Assembly: GCF_030817315.1 (NCBI RefSeq)
Contig: NZ_JAUSZF010000001.1
Location: forward strand, 2,154,501 to 2,218,500
Origin: Sphingomonas faeni
GTDB lineage: Bacteria > Pseudomonadota > Alphaproteobacteria > Sphingomonadales > Sphingomonadaceae
DNA: 64,000 bases
Direction of reading: 5' to 3'
Position 1 is the stretch's first letter, and every line of letters starts with the position of its first letter. The notes beneath the pieces were generated by a model. It was given only the letters and a program-made list of their open reading frames with translations, was not told the origin of the DNA and made no database searches. The position numbers and the translations under genes are program-made. Shown here one piece after another: positions 39,804 to 49,486 of this stretch.

Positions 39804-42800
39804 ATGGTGATTTCTCGCTTAGCGAGCGCGACTGCGCTCGCCGGTACTTTGTTTTTCGTACCTGGCCTGGCGGCTGCACAAACACAGCCGAACAGCGTCG
39901 AAGTACCCTATGGTCCGGCTCAGGCAGGTGCCGCTACGACTCCACCCGCGCCTGCGACGGGCCAGAGTGGATCATCTGACAGCACGGACCAGACAGCGGC
40001 TCCCGACGATGAAATCACGGTCACCGGGTCGCGCATTCGCGTCAGCCGCAAGATCGACGCCGCCGTACCCGTGACGACGATCACGGCGGCACAGTTACTC
40101 GGTACGCGAGGCGACGTTTCTCTCGGTGACGCGCTCAACCAATTGCCGCAGCTTCGCTCGACGTTCAGCCAGGCGAACTCGACGGGCAGCATCGGCACCG
40201 CGGGTCTCAGCCTGCTCGATCTGCGCGGGCTGGGTACCGCGCGGACGCTGACGCTGGTCAACGGACGTCGCGTCGTGACAGCGGTTCCCGGCAACTATAC
40301 GCCAGACGTCAACACGATCCCCTACGATCTCGTGGAATCGGTCGATATCGTCACCGGTGGCAACTCGGCAATCTACGGATCCGATGCGATCGCCGGCGTC
40401 GTTAACTTCCGCCTGCGCAAGGATTACGAAGGCCTGAAACTTCGCGGCCAGGGCGGCGTGACATCGTACGGCGACCGCGGCACCTATCTCGTCAGCGGCG
40501 TTGCCGGCCACAATTTCTTCGACGGGAAGATCAATCTTACCGCCTCGGGCGAGTATTCCCGCGCAAACTCCGTCTTCTACAAGGATCGCGACTATCTCGG
40601 TGCGTTCAGTGGAACCCCGGCCTTCATCACCACACAAAGCACGTCTGCCCCTAATCGCAATTTCGATGGTGTACCGAATACGTCGTTCGTCCCCCGTGGC
40701 AGCGTATTCAGCAATCGCTCGACCGGTGGCAGCGTCATCACGTCATGCCCCGCAACGGCAACCGCGGCAAACCTTGCTCAGCGGACCAATGTCTGTACCG
40801 GGCAGTTGTCGCCTACCGGTGGTCCGATCGCCTATACCTATGTCTTCCAGCCCGATGGCTCACTCGCTCGTGACAGCAACATCACCGACCTTCGCTCGAT
40901 CGGCGGTGGCGTGCTGGGCGGCTTCGGCGCCACAGGCGTCGAGGATGCGATGCTGCTGCCGAAGAACGAAAGGTATGTCGCCAACATCAATTTGAGCGGC
41001 AATTTCTCGCCGGCTTTCAAGCCGTTCATCGAAGCGACGTACGTCAAGGTGGATGTCGAGCAGCAGTCGACCCAGCCGACCTTCACCGGGGGCACGTTGT
41101 CATCCACCTTCAGCGTCAACAACCCGTTCCTGTCCGCAGCGAACCGTGCAACGCTGACGTCGATCCTGGCACCGGGCGCGACCAGTTTCACGCTGAACCG
41201 TTTCAACAACGATTTCGGCACGCGCTCGGAGTTCCACAACCGCGAAACCTATCGTGGTGTGATCGGGGTCGAGGGCGACATCAGCAAGACCGGTAACCTG
41301 CACTACGAAGTTGCTGGAAACTACGGTCGCACTGAGAACCGATATCGGACGGGCGGCAACGTCCTGCTCGCCAATTACGGGCGCGCCATCAATGCCGTCG
41401 TCGCGCCCGCCAACTATGCCGGTAGCAACTTCGTGCAGAACGCAGCTGGGCAACGCGTGGTTTGCAGCGTCAATGCCGATGCCAACGCAGCTAACGACGA
41501 TGCCAACTGCGTCCCGCTGAACCTGTTCGGTGCGAACCGTTACGACAGCCGCGCGCTAGGCTACACGCTGTACACGTCGACCCGCGATCAGTGGGCCGAG
41601 GAAATCGACGTGACGGCTTCGCTGTCCGGCGACTCGTCCGGCTTGTTCAGCCTGCCTGGCGGCCCCGTCGGCTTCGCCTTCGGTGGCGAATATCGCCGCG
41701 AGGACGCGTTCTCGGGACAGGATCCGGTTACGGCATCGGGCGCGACCTTCCTCAACCCCGCCTCGACGTTCGATCCCCCATCGGTCAACATCAAGGAACT
41801 GTTCGGCGAGCTTCGCGTACCGCTGCTCGCGAACATTCCGTTCATCCACGAACTGACGATCGAGGGCGCCGGACGCGTTTCCGACTATGGCGGCAACACC
41901 GGTTCGGTCGTTGCATGGAACGCGGGCGGTATCTGGGCGCCATTCCGCGACCTGCGATTCCGTGGCACGTTGGCGCGGTCGGTCCGGGCGCCAAATCTGT
42001 CCAACCTGTACGCGACCGCGGCGACAACGTTCGTGAACGGTCTGACTGACCCCTGCGATCAGCCCGGCGGCACCAACTCCGGCAATAACATTACCGCCAA
42101 TCCCAACCGCGTCGCAAACTGCGCAGCGGCCGGGATCCCGACGACGATCACGTTCGCCGACCCACAGTCGGGCGCGCAGCTGGTTCGTCCCTGGACGAAC
42201 CAGTCGCCATCGGGTGTCGCTGGCGTCAATCAGGGCAATCTCGGCCTGACCCCTGAAATCGGCTACAGCTTTACAGTCGGCACAATCTACACCCCGCATC
42301 AGGTTCCGGGTCTGAGCCTCAAGGTCGAATATTATAACATCCGCGTAAAGAACGTTATCTCCGGCCTGACCGGACAGGCGATTATCAACCGCTGCTATGA
42401 CGACACGAACGGCATCGACAACACGTTCTGCGCCGCAGTCTTCCGTCGCGCAACGGGGGATCCCACAACCAACCTGACCTTCAACGGCCAGACGTCGCGA
42501 ACGATCGACCAGGCGCAGTTCACCTTCCCGACCACGGGCAACGGCATCGGCTTCATCAACCAGCCGTTCAACTTTGCGCAGCTGAAGACGCGGGGTATCG
42601 ATTTCGATGCCAGCTATGCGCGAGAGTTTAGCGAAAACTGGGGTGTGAACGTCCGGTTCCAGGTTAGCTACGTCATGGATCGGCTGAACTACGCCTACAT
42701 CACCGAGCCGGAGCGGTACGATCGTCTGGACAGCACGCTGGGTGATCCGCGTTGGCAGGGTGCCTTCAATGCTGCGGTTCATTCGGGACCGATCGAACTG

Positions 42801-43100
42801 TCCTACAATGCGCGATACGTCGGGAAGCAGATCGTTTCAGGTCTGGTGTACGAAACCTTCTTCGCATCGCAGGGCCGCCCCGCGCTTAATCCCGACGCGC
42901 GTCCGTTCGTGTATTACGATCCAATCGTCTATCACAATGCACGCATCAACGTTCGGGCGAACGACAAGTACCGCTTCTTCTTCGGCGTCGACAACCTCAC
43001 CAACGAATTGCCGCCGTACGAATTGACCGGAACTGGCAACGACGCGATCTATCCGAACACGGGTCGGTACTTCTATGCTGGTGCGGAATTCAAGTTCTGA
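39804..43100 (+). CDS. TonB-dependent outer-membrane receptor (large)
   Basis: 1098 residues. Signal peptide MVISRLASATALAGTLFFVPGLAAAQ; plug domain starting DEITVTGSRI with LNQLPQL, DLRGLGTARTLTLVNGRRVV and IYGSDAIAGVVNFRLRKDY; a very long beta-barrel and a C-terminal aromatic end (YFYAGAEFKF). Ligand unknown: sphingomonads have many such receptors for plant glycans, peptides or siderophores, and no transport or catabolic genes are adjacent. ATG 39804 follows GGGGG by 7 bases; an upstream TTG is in frame. It is followed by a strong terminator. Confidence 0.93.
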   Translation: MVISRLASATALAGTLFFVPGLAAAQTQPNSVEVPYGPAQAGAATTPPAPATGQSGSSDSTDQTAAPDDEITVTGSRIRVSRKIDAAVPVTTITAAQLLGTRGDVSLGDALNQLPQLRSTFSQANSTGSIGTAGLSLLDLRGLGTARTLTLVNGRRVVTAVPGNYTPDVNTIPYDLVESVDIVTGGNSAIYGSDAIAGVVNFRLRKDYEGLKLRGQGGVTSYGDRGTYLVSGVAGHNFFDGKINLTASGEYSRANSVFYKDRDYLGAFSGTPAFITTQSTSAPNRNFDGVPNTSFVPRGSVFSNRSTGGSVITSCPATATAANLAQRTNVCTGQLSPTGGPIAYTYVFQPDGSLARDSNITDLRSIGGGVLGGFGATGVEDAMLLPKNERYVANINLSGNFSPAFKPFIEATYVKVDVEQQSTQPTFTGGTLSSTFSVNNPFLSAANRATLTSILAPGATSFTLNRFNNDFGTRSEFHNRETYRGVIGVEGDISKTGNLHYEVAGNYGRTENRYRTGGNVLLANYGRAINAVVAPANYAGSNFVQNAAGQRVVCSVNADANAANDDANCVPLNLFGANRYDSRALGYTLYTSTRDQWAEEIDVTASLSGDSSGLFSLPGGPVGFAFGGEYRREDAFSGQDPVTASGATFLNPASTFDPPSVNIKELFGELRVPLLANIPFIHELTIEGAGRVSDYGGNTGSVVAWNAGGIWAPFRDLRFRGTLARSVRAPNLSNLYATAATTFVNGLTDPCDQPGGTNSGNNITANPNRVANCAAAGIPTTITFADPQSGAQLVRPWTNQSPSGVAGVNQGNLGLTPEIGYSFTVGTIYTPHQVPGLSLKVEYYNIRVKNVISGLTGQAIINRCYDDTNGIDNTFCAAVFRRATGDPTTNLTFNGQTSRTIDQAQFTFPTTGNGIGFINQPFNFAQLKTRGIDFDASYAREFSENWGVNVRFQVSYVMDRLNYAYITEPERYDRLDSTLGDPRWQGAFNAAVHSGPIELSYNARYVGKQIVSGLVYETFFASQGRPALNPDARPFVYYDPIVYHNARINVRANDKYRFFFGVDNLTNELPPYELTGTGNDAIYPNTGRYFYAGAEFKF

Positions 43101-43123
43101 ACTTTAGGCTTTGAGATACCCCT

Positions 43124-43153
43124 GGGGCTGCCTGTCAGGCGGCCCCTTTTTTT
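43124..43153 (+). terminator. Rho-independent terminator after the TonB receptor
   Basis: GGGGCTGCCT-GTC-AGGCGGCCCC hairpin followed by TTTTTTT, 23 bases after the stop codon. It lies just before the convergent end of alr. Confidence 0.93.
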
Positions 43154-43155
43154 GT

Positions 43156-44220
43156 TCAAGCCCAATGACGATCGAAACGCGCACCGAGACCTGTCAACAA
43201 TTCATACTGCGATCGCCCCGACTGATCGGCCGCGACGACCAATGCATAATCAAGCCCGATCCAATCACCCTCTCGCAGACCGGGGATGGAATCGACGTCG
43301 ATCACCAGAAGGTCCATCGACACACGACCCAGCACCGGCAAGTCGATGTCCCCCGTACGGGCAACACCCCGTCCAGAAAATGATCGGCCATATCCGTCGG
43401 CATAGCCCAGGTTGATTATCGCGACTTGGGTGCGTCGGGGTGCAGTCCAGGTCGCGTTGTAGCCTACAGTCGCACCCGCAGTGACACTGCGAACTTGGAG
43501 TATCTGCGCTTCGGGCCAGACGACCTGTCGGATCGTATCGCTAAACTCACCTCGCGGGACCCCGCCATAAAGCGCCAGCCCAGGCCGCGTCAGGTCGAAC
43601 GCATAGCCCTGGAGGGCGATGCCGGCGGAGTTGGCGAGACTCATCCGCTTCGCCGACGTGCGGCCCGCCATCGCGGCGAACCGGTCGCGCTGAACCCCGT
43701 TCATCGGCACATCCTCGTCGGCGCAAGCCAAATGGCTCATCAGCGTTTCGATTTCGAGCCCGTCGAGCAGGCCTGCTGCGATGTCGTCCGCCGATACGCC
43801 GAGGCGGTTCATCCCGGTGTCGACCATCACGTCGCACGGGCCGCCGCCTGCGGCTTTCCAGCGCGCGACCTGGGTGGGGGTATTGAGGACCGGCCGAGCG
43901 AAACCGACAACGGCGGCGGCCATGTCCTCTTCGCGAACGCCGTGGAGGACGGACACCGTCAGGCCCAGCGGCGCGAGTTCGGCGGCTTCCTGCCAGTTGG
44001 AGACGAAGAAGTCGCGGCAGCCGGCGTCGGCGAGCCGCCGTGCAACCTCGATCGCGCCCAGGCCGTAGCCGTTCGCCTTTACCGCGGCGCCGCACGCCGC
44101 GGTGCCGCTCATGCGGTCGAGTGTCCGCCAGTTATGGACCAGGGCGTCGCCGTCTAGGCGCAGGCGGAGCGGGGCGGGAATGTCGATCACCGGCGCGGGA
44201 TAGTGCCCCCGGCGGGGCAC
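43156..44220 (-). CDS. alr: Alanine racemase
   Basis: 354 residues. It interconverts L- and D-alanine for peptidoglycan. PLP Lys in AAVKANGYGLG; catalytic Tyr in VGYNATW; MVDTGMNRLGV and GRVSMDLLVIDV are family motifs. The GTG start at 44220 lies 9 bases after btuD on the same strand, so the gene seems to be the last of the B12-uptake operon. GTG at 44187 is an alternative. Codons resemble the neighbours. Confidence 0.94.
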   Translation of the reverse strand: MPRRGHYPAPVIDIPAPLRLRLDGDALVHNWRTLDRMSGTAACGAAVKANGYGLGAIEVARRLADAGCRDFFVSNWQEAAELAPLGLTVSVLHGVREEDMAAAVVGFARPVLNTPTQVARWKAAGGGPCDVMVDTGMNRLGVSADDIAAGLLDGLEIETLMSHLACADEDVPMNGVQRDRFAAMAGRTSAKRMSLANSAGIALQGYAFDLTRPGLALYGGVPRGEFSDTIRQVVWPEAQILQVRSVTAGATVGYNATWTAPRRTQVAIINLGYADGYGRSFSGRGVARTGDIDLPVLGRVSMDLLVIDVDSIPGLREGDWIGLDYALVVAADQSGRSQYELLTGLGARFDRHWA

Positions 44221-44229
44221 GTCGACCGT

Positions 44230-45009
44230 CTATGCCGCGTAGATGCGTCCGACTGGCACGAGCAGGCGGCGATCGCCATCGTCGAGGGGCGCGACGCGGA
44301 CGTCGAACACGCGGGCAATCATGTCCGCCGTCATCACCTCGGCGACCGGACCGAACGCGACGACGCGCCCGTCGGCGATCAGCAGCGCATCGTCGGCCGC
44401 GCGCTGTGCCTGGACGAGGTCGTGCAACACGATCGCTACCCCTGCCCCACCCAGCGCATAGCCGCGCAAGCGGGCGAGCAGGTCGATCTGGTGCGACGGG
44501 TCGAGGCTGGCCAGCGGTTCGTCCGCCAGCAACCAGCGCGGTTCGCCCGCCAGCACGCGCGCCAGCAGCACACGCGCACGTTCGCCACCGGAGAGTTCTC
44601 CGACCGGGCGATCGGCGAGATGAGACGTCTCCGTGTCGTGCATCGCGCGGTCGACGGCGGCGCGGTCTTCGGGCGACGGGGCGGCATGTGCGCCGAGGTG
44701 CGGCAGGCGGCCCAGCGCGACGACATCGCCGGCGACGATGTTCCAGTGGACCGTCGCGTCCTGCGGTAGATAACCGATCGCTCTGGCGCGGGCGCGCGCA
44801 TCCATCGTCGCCAGGTCCTGCGTGTCGAGCCGGACGCTGCCGGTGCTGCGGTCAACGAGCGCGGCGGCGGCCTTGACGAGCGTGCTCTTGCCGGCACCGT
44901 TGGGGCCGAGGATCGCGGTTACGCGGCCCGGGCGGAGATGCGCGGATACGTCATCGAGGACGGTCCGCTTGCCGAGCTTCACGCTCAGCGCGTCGATGAT
45001 CAGATCCAT
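44230..45009 (-). CDS. btuD: ABC transporter ATP-binding protein (BtuD/FecE type)
   Basis: 259 residues. Walker A GPNGAGKSTLVKAA, Q-loop GYLPQDATVHW, signature ELSGGERARVLLARVLAGE, Walker B WLLADEPLASLDP, and the switch His in IVLHDLVQAQ. Belongs to the iron-chelate/B12 importer class. It overlaps the permease gene by 10 bases. The B12 assignment comes from the riboswitch-led operon. Confidence 0.9.
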   Translation of the reverse strand: MDLIIDALSVKLGKRTVLDDVSAHLRPGRVTAILGPNGAGKSTLVKAAAALVDRSTGSVRLDTQDLATMDARARARAIGYLPQDATVHWNIVAGDVVALGRLPHLGAHAAPSPEDRAAVDRAMHDTETSHLADRPVGELSGGERARVLLARVLAGEPRWLLADEPLASLDPSHQIDLLARLRGYALGGAGVAIVLHDLVQAQRAADDALLIADGRVVAFGPVAEVMTADMIARVFDVRVAPLDDGDRRLLVPVGRIYAA

Positions 45010-45968
45010 GCGCGACCTCGTTCCCTGACAAGCAACCCGAGGAAGAACGGCGCGCCGATCATCGCCATCGCGACACCGAGCCGGACTTCGCCAGCGCCGG
45101 GCGCGAGCCGGACGAGGCTGTCGGCCGCCAGCACCAGCGCCGCACCACCGAGTGCGGAGGGCAACAACAATGCGCTCGGGCGGTGGCCGAAGATCGGTCG
45201 CAGCAGATGCGGCACGACGAGACCGACGAAGCCGATCACGCCGGTCACCGCGACGCCTGCACCGACGACGAGCCCTGTGCCCAGCACCACCAACAACCGG
45301 ACGCGCCCCATCCGTATGCCGAGCGACCGCGCCGCGGCCTCACCCAGTGCCAGCGCATCGAGCGATCGACCGGTGAGCAACAGCAACACCGCGCCGACCA
45401 CCATCGGCGGCAGCGCGAGCGTCACGTCGTCCCAGCCGCGATCGGTCAGCGCGCCCATGATCCAGTCGATCACCTCCGCGACCGCATAGGGGTTCGGCGC
45501 GATCGAGATCAGGAACGCGGTCATCGCGCCGGCGAGACTCGACAGCACCGTGCCCGCGAGGATGAAGGTGATCGCGCTCGGCGACCGCCATGTCAGCGCG
45601 GCGAGCAACGCGACCGCGCCGCCTGCACCCAGCATCGCGGCTGCGAAGATCGCGGGGCCGGAGCCCAACCCGAACACGATCGCCGCAACCGCTGCTAGCG
45701 CTGCGACCGACGACACACCGACGACTGCGGGGTCGGCTAGCGGGTTGCGGAGATAGCCCTGCAACACCGCCCCCGAGAGGCCAAGCGCCGCGCCGAGCGC
45801 GAGCCCCAGCACCGCACGCGGCAGGCGCAGTTCGAGGATGATCCACCAGCGCGGGTCGCTCGAGAACCAGGCGTCGAGCGGTACCCAGACTTTCCCGCAG
45901 CCGAGCGAGAGGCCGAATAGGAGGATCACCAGCAGGCCGAGGGTGACGAGTTTGACCGTGCGGGTCAT
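45000..45968 (-). CDS. btuC: FecCD-family ABC permease (BtuC type)
   Basis: 322 residues with about ten hydrophobic segments. FecCD motifs: RLPRAVLGLALGAALGLSGAVLQGYLRNPLADPAVVGVSS near the N-terminus, ILAGTVLSSLAGAM, and VGLVVPHLLR with GRRP-like GHRPSALLLPSALGG. It forms the membrane channel with BtuD. A family C repeat separates it from btuF. Confidence 0.92.
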   Translation of the reverse strand: MTRTVKLVTLGLLVILLFGLSLGCGKVWVPLDAWFSSDPRWWIILELRLPRAVLGLALGAALGLSGAVLQGYLRNPLADPAVVGVSSVAALAAVAAIVFGLGSGPAIFAAAMLGAGGAVALLAALTWRSPSAITFILAGTVLSSLAGAMTAFLISIAPNPYAVAEVIDWIMGALTDRGWDDVTLALPPMVVGAVLLLLTGRSLDALALGEAAARSLGIRMGRVRLLVVLGTGLVVGAGVAVTGVIGFVGLVVPHLLRPIFGHRPSALLLPSALGGAALVLAADSLVRLAPGAGEVRLGVAMAMIGAPFFLGLLVRERGRAWI

Positions 45969-46010
45969 CCCAACATCTCCTTACCTGCGTGCGCTCTACG
46001 CATAGCCACT

Positions 46011-46110
46011 TCCCCGGCGAAGGCCGGGGCCCAGATGGGAGACGATCGTGACTGCGGACAGCGCTCCATTACTCCAGCCTTGCCAACTGGGCCCCGGCCT
46101 TCGCCGGGGA
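46011..46110. repeat. Paired palindromic repeat, family C (between btuF and btuC)
   Basis: TCCCCGGCGAAGGCCGGGGC and GCCCCGGCCTTCGCCGGGGA arms with CCAGATGGG / CCAACTGGG inside; the spacer contains GCGCTCCATTACTCC. It interrupts the B12-uptake operon. Confidence 0.88.
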
Positions 46111-46152
46111 GGAGCACGGATGGTGAACCGTTCGCAATTTCAAACGCTCGCA

Positions 46153-46953
46153 TCACAGCCCCGCCCTTATCGCGGCAAGGCGTTCGAGAGCATGCGGGAT
46201 CGTAGGCCCGCCGCAATTGATCAGGACGCGCGGAAAAACGGCTTGCGGCGTGGTCGGCAGCAGACGGCGGCGCAGCGCGGTACCGCGGCCGACGCGTTCG
46301 GGAGCGATCACGACGGCGGGCGGCTGAGTCACGATCGTCTCGGCAGACAACGTGCCGGTATGCGTCAGGCCATAGCTCGCGGCGGCATTACGGAAGCCGA
46401 CGCGGGTCATCATCTCGTTCAGCAACGTGCTTCCCCCGGTCGCAAGATCGCCGCTGATGTAGAGCAGAGCGTTCGGCGAGGGTCCATTCGTGCGGCTCCA
46501 GCGCGTCACTGCACGATCGATCTCGGCATTGATCCGCGCGCCGCCCATCGGTGCGCCGGCAGCTTCCGAGATCTGGGTAACCTGCGCCTGGCTCTCGGCG
46601 ATCGAGTCCGGGATGCCCACCAGAAGCGTCTTCAGACCGGCCCGCGCATACGCCGCCTGGGTCGCGGGCGGGGTGTAGGTGCTGGCGATGACCAGATCGG
46701 GGTGCAGCGCGATCACTTCCTCCGCAGTCCCGGCGATCCCGCGAAACCGCCGCGCGACGGCGATCGGGATCGAGGTCGCGGATGGGTCTTGCGAATAATG
46801 GCTGATCGCAGCGATTTGCGCGGGCGGCAGGATACGGATCAGCACCGCGTCCACGCACGGATTGGTCGAGACGATCCCCCCGCCGCCGCCCGATATGGGG
46901 GACTGTGCGCAGCCCCCGAGCAGGAGCGCGAGTAGGATCGCCCCGTGCCTCAC
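46153..46953 (-). CDS. btuF: Cobalamin-binding periplasmic lipoprotein (BtuF-like)
   Basis: 266 residues. Lipobox LLLGGC, then an ABC-type III substrate-binding fold: IVSTNPCVDAVLIRIL, AEEVIALHPDLVIASTYTPP, GIPDSIAESQAQVTQI. The GTG start overlaps the btuB stop (GTGA), so translation is coupled. Specificity for B12 is inferred from the riboswitch and btuB; the fold alone would also fit heme or siderophore binders. Confidence 0.87.
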   Translation of the reverse strand: MRHGAILLALLLGGCAQSPISGGGGGIVSTNPCVDAVLIRILPPAQIAAISHYSQDPSATSIPIAVARRFRGIAGTAEEVIALHPDLVIASTYTPPATQAAYARAGLKTLLVGIPDSIAESQAQVTQISEAAGAPMGGARINAEIDRAVTRWSRTNGPSPNALLYISGDLATGGSTLLNEMMTRVGFRNAAASYGLTHTGTLSAETIVTQPPAVVIAPERVGRGTALRRRLLPTTPQAVFPRVLINCGGPTIPHALERLAAIRAGL

Positions 46954-48848
46954 TTCAGGCGCAACCGCACGCCGCCATAGGCCGCGCGGCCGTAATTGCC
47001 GTAGCCCGCGATCGTCTCGTACCGCGTGTCGGTCAGGTTATCGACGCGGCCATAGACCGCGAACCGCTCGCAGATCGGCAGTTCCGCACGCACGCCGGCC
47101 AGTGCATAGCCGTCGAGGCGCGTGGTGTTGCCGACGTCGTCGAAGCTGTCGCCGACCACCGTCACGGTGCCACCGACCGACAGGCCGAACGCGAACCGGT
47201 AATCGGCATTGACGCTCGCGGTCTGCTTGGGACGGCGCGCGAGGTCATTGCCGAAATCGTCGCCGACCGAGCGGTTCTCAGTGTCGATATAGCTGTAGTT
47301 CGCGGTCAGCGTCAGCGCATCGACCGGGCGCAGCGCGAGGGTGAATTCGACGCCGTCCGCTTCGGCACGCGCGACGTTGTCGTAGACGCCGAACGGACGG
47401 TTGGCGCAGATCGAACCGGGCGTCGTCAGCTCGCTCGGGCTGCAATCCCGGAAGTCGATCTGGTTGCGCGTGCGGCGATTGAAATAGGTAACGCCGACGC
47501 GGGCACGATTACCGAGAAACGCCTGTTCGACGCCGATATCGAAGTTGCGCGCGGTCTCCGGATCGAGGTCGCGATTCCCGTAGTCGGAGAAGAGCTGGTA
47601 CAAGGTCGGTGCCTTGAAGCCTTCGCCGTAGCTTGCCCGGACGGTGGTGCCGGTGCGCAATGCCAGCGCGGCGTTCGCGCCGAACGTGGTGTGGCTGCCG
47701 AAATCGTCGTGATCGTCGTTGCGGACGCCGCCGGTGATCGTAAGGACGTCGAGCGGCTTGACGATCAGCTGGCCATACACGCTGGTGATCCCGGTATCCG
47801 CGAAGGTGAAGCCGTCGTTGAAGCGGCTGTCTTCGCGCTCGACGCCTGCAACGACGCGCACCTGGTCGAGTGGCCGGAAGTCACCCTGATATTCATAGCG
47901 CTCGCTACGGCCGCGACCGATGAACGACGGATCGTTACCAAAGCTCGGGTCGTAATTGTCGCGGTTGATATCGGCGATCGTGAACGCCACGCGGTTGTTG
48001 AACCGACCATCGGCGAGGTTCGCGTGCAGCCCGGCATAACCGTACGCCTCGCGCGTTTTCGAATATTCGGGGGTGTCGGCGAACACGTAATCGGGTGCCG
48101 GGAATCCGTCGATCGCAACACGGCTGTCCGCGAAATAGCCACGCAGGTCGAGGCCGATGCCCGGCGCGAACTCGACGCCGACCCGCCCGGTAGCGCCATA
48201 TTGGCGATAGCCGTCGCGCTCGGTGCCGCTAGTCGCCGACGAGATGCCGTCGGTGCGCAAATATCCGCCGGTCAGCGATCCGGACACAGGACCCGACTTG
48301 CCCGACACGCCGGCGCTCGCGAACACGCTGTCGGCATAGCCGTATTCGGCGTTGGCGCGCGCCTGCACGCCTTCGGTCGGCGCGGCGGTGATGATGTTGA
48401 CGACGCCGCCGATCGCCTGGCTGCCCCACGGCACCGAGTTCGGCCCGCGCAACACCTCGATCCGCTCGACCGAGCTCGACAGCAAATTGCCGAAGTTGAA
48501 GCCACCGCCGGTCGACGACGGATCGTTGACGCGGACGCCATCGATCACGACCAAGGTCTGGTCCGCCTCGGCGCCGCGGATGCGGACGCTGGTAAGCGCG
48601 CCGACCGTGCCGTTGCGGGTCACCGTGACGCCGGGCGTGGTCGCGAGCAGGTCGGATAGCACGGTGGTCTGCCGACGCTCGATTTCGGCACGGTCGATGA
48701 CCGTTACCGCCTGGCCGATTTCGCTTAGCGGTTGCGCGGCGCGGGTCGCGGTGACGACGACTTCGGGGGCGTCGCTATCGGGACTAGTCTGGGAATGAGC
48801 AGGCGCTGCAATCGCCGCGGCGCTCAGCAGAAGGAAGAATTTCGTCAT
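46950..48848 (-). CDS. btuB: Vitamin B12 TonB-dependent receptor
   Basis: 632 residues. Signal peptide MTKFFLLLSAAAIAAPAHSQ; TonB box-like APEVVVTATRAAQPLSEIGQ; plug with SVRIRGAEADQTLVVIDGVRVNDPS and RGPNSVPWGSQAIGGVVNI; barrel ending AYGGVRLRLK. AGGAC lies 7 bases before the ATG at 48848; the frame extends further upstream into the riboswitch leader and was trimmed. It follows a cobalamin riboswitch and leads the operon. Confidence 0.93.
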   Translation of the reverse strand: MTKFFLLLSAAAIAAPAHSQTSPDSDAPEVVVTATRAAQPLSEIGQAVTVIDRAEIERRQTTVLSDLLATTPGVTVTRNGTVGALTSVRIRGAEADQTLVVIDGVRVNDPSSTGGGFNFGNLLSSSVERIEVLRGPNSVPWGSQAIGGVVNIITAAPTEGVQARANAEYGYADSVFASAGVSGKSGPVSGSLTGGYLRTDGISSATSGTERDGYRQYGATGRVGVEFAPGIGLDLRGYFADSRVAIDGFPAPDYVFADTPEYSKTREAYGYAGLHANLADGRFNNRVAFTIADINRDNYDPSFGNDPSFIGRGRSERYEYQGDFRPLDQVRVVAGVEREDSRFNDGFTFADTGITSVYGQLIVKPLDVLTITGGVRNDDHDDFGSHTTFGANAALALRTGTTVRASYGEGFKAPTLYQLFSDYGNRDLDPETARNFDIGVEQAFLGNRARVGVTYFNRRTRNQIDFRDCSPSELTTPGSICANRPFGVYDNVARAEADGVEFTLALRPVDALTLTANYSYIDTENRSVGDDFGNDLARRPKQTASVNADYRFAFGLSVGGTVTVVGDSFDDVGNTTRLDGYALAGVRAELPICERFAVYGRVDNLTDTRYETIAGYGNYGRAAYGGVRLRLK

Positions 48849-48975
48849 GGGGCACGTCCTGGCAGAACCGCCCGCGACCATTCGCGGGAGCGGCAGACGT
48901 CTCTCGCTCGAGGAAACCCGGCTGGACCGGAGCACTCGTCCGCGCCGGACACCCGCCCGCGCAGTGGATCGACCG

Positions 48976-49165
48976 TGAGAGGCAGGTCTCCTGGCTTCCG
49001 GGTCACCGCGCCCACCCCGCCTTCCCAGGTCGAAACCCAGTGGCATATCGGGGTGGCCGCTATCCGGTCACAGTTGCGGGTACAGCGCCGGTCTTGCGGA
49101 CATATCCGCGCACCGACTTCCCTTTTGATCCCGTCGCCGGGAACCCTTCACGGTGGTGGCATTAG
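48976..49165 (-). promoter_or_regulatory. Cobalamin riboswitch
   Basis: Read on the minus strand the leader contains GGGAAGTCGGTGCG, GCTGTACCCGCAACTGTGA, CCACTGGG...CCTGGGAAGG and the B12 box AAGCCAGGAGACCTGCC (complement at 48981-48997). These are the conserved core pieces of the cobalamin aptamer in the right order. It lies about 130 bases upstream of btuB and should switch the operon off when cobalamin is plentiful. Ends are approximate. Confidence 0.95.
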
Positions 49166-49257
49166 TCGCAGCGTATGCACGGGTCAACGCGGAGCCTACT
49201 CATCCTCCCCCGCCTGAGGGCGGGTAGCGCTGGGTCAGCAGGTTCACGGTCCATCGC

Positions 49258-49365
49258 ACCACCCCGGCGAAGGCCGGGGCCCAATTGGGAGACGTCGATA
49301 GCGGAGCACGGTGGCTCGTTATTGCCACCTTTCCAATTGGGCCCCGGCCTTCGCCGGGGTGGTGG
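49258..49365. repeat. Paired palindromic repeat, family C
   Basis: CACCACCCCGGCGAAGGCCGG and GCCCCGGCCTTCGCCGGGGT arms with CCCAATTGGG on both sides and the GCTCGTTATTGCCACC spacer. With 49398-49447 it fills the 311-base gap between the second TonB receptor's 3' end and the riboswitch; no gene is seen there. Confidence 0.9.
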
Positions 49366-49397
49366 CGTGTTGGTCGGGACGTCGCTTTCCCTTCCTT

Positions 49398-49447
49398 ATT
49401 CTCCCGCGAAGGCGGGAGCCCAGTCTGGGTCCCCGCCTTCGCGGGGA
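49398..49447. repeat. Compact inverted repeat, family D
   Basis: TCTCCCGCGAAGGCGGGAGC and GTCCCCGCCTTCGCGGGGAA with CCCAGTCTGG between. As at 23395, it sits directly beside a family C pair. Confidence 0.88.
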
Positions 49448-49486
49448 AACACGCTGCCTTCGTTTTATTGGCGGGGCGAGTTGAAT

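Noticed and set aside
46905..48659. 584-codon open frame opposite btuB
   Set aside because: Antisense shadow of a well-supported receptor gene.
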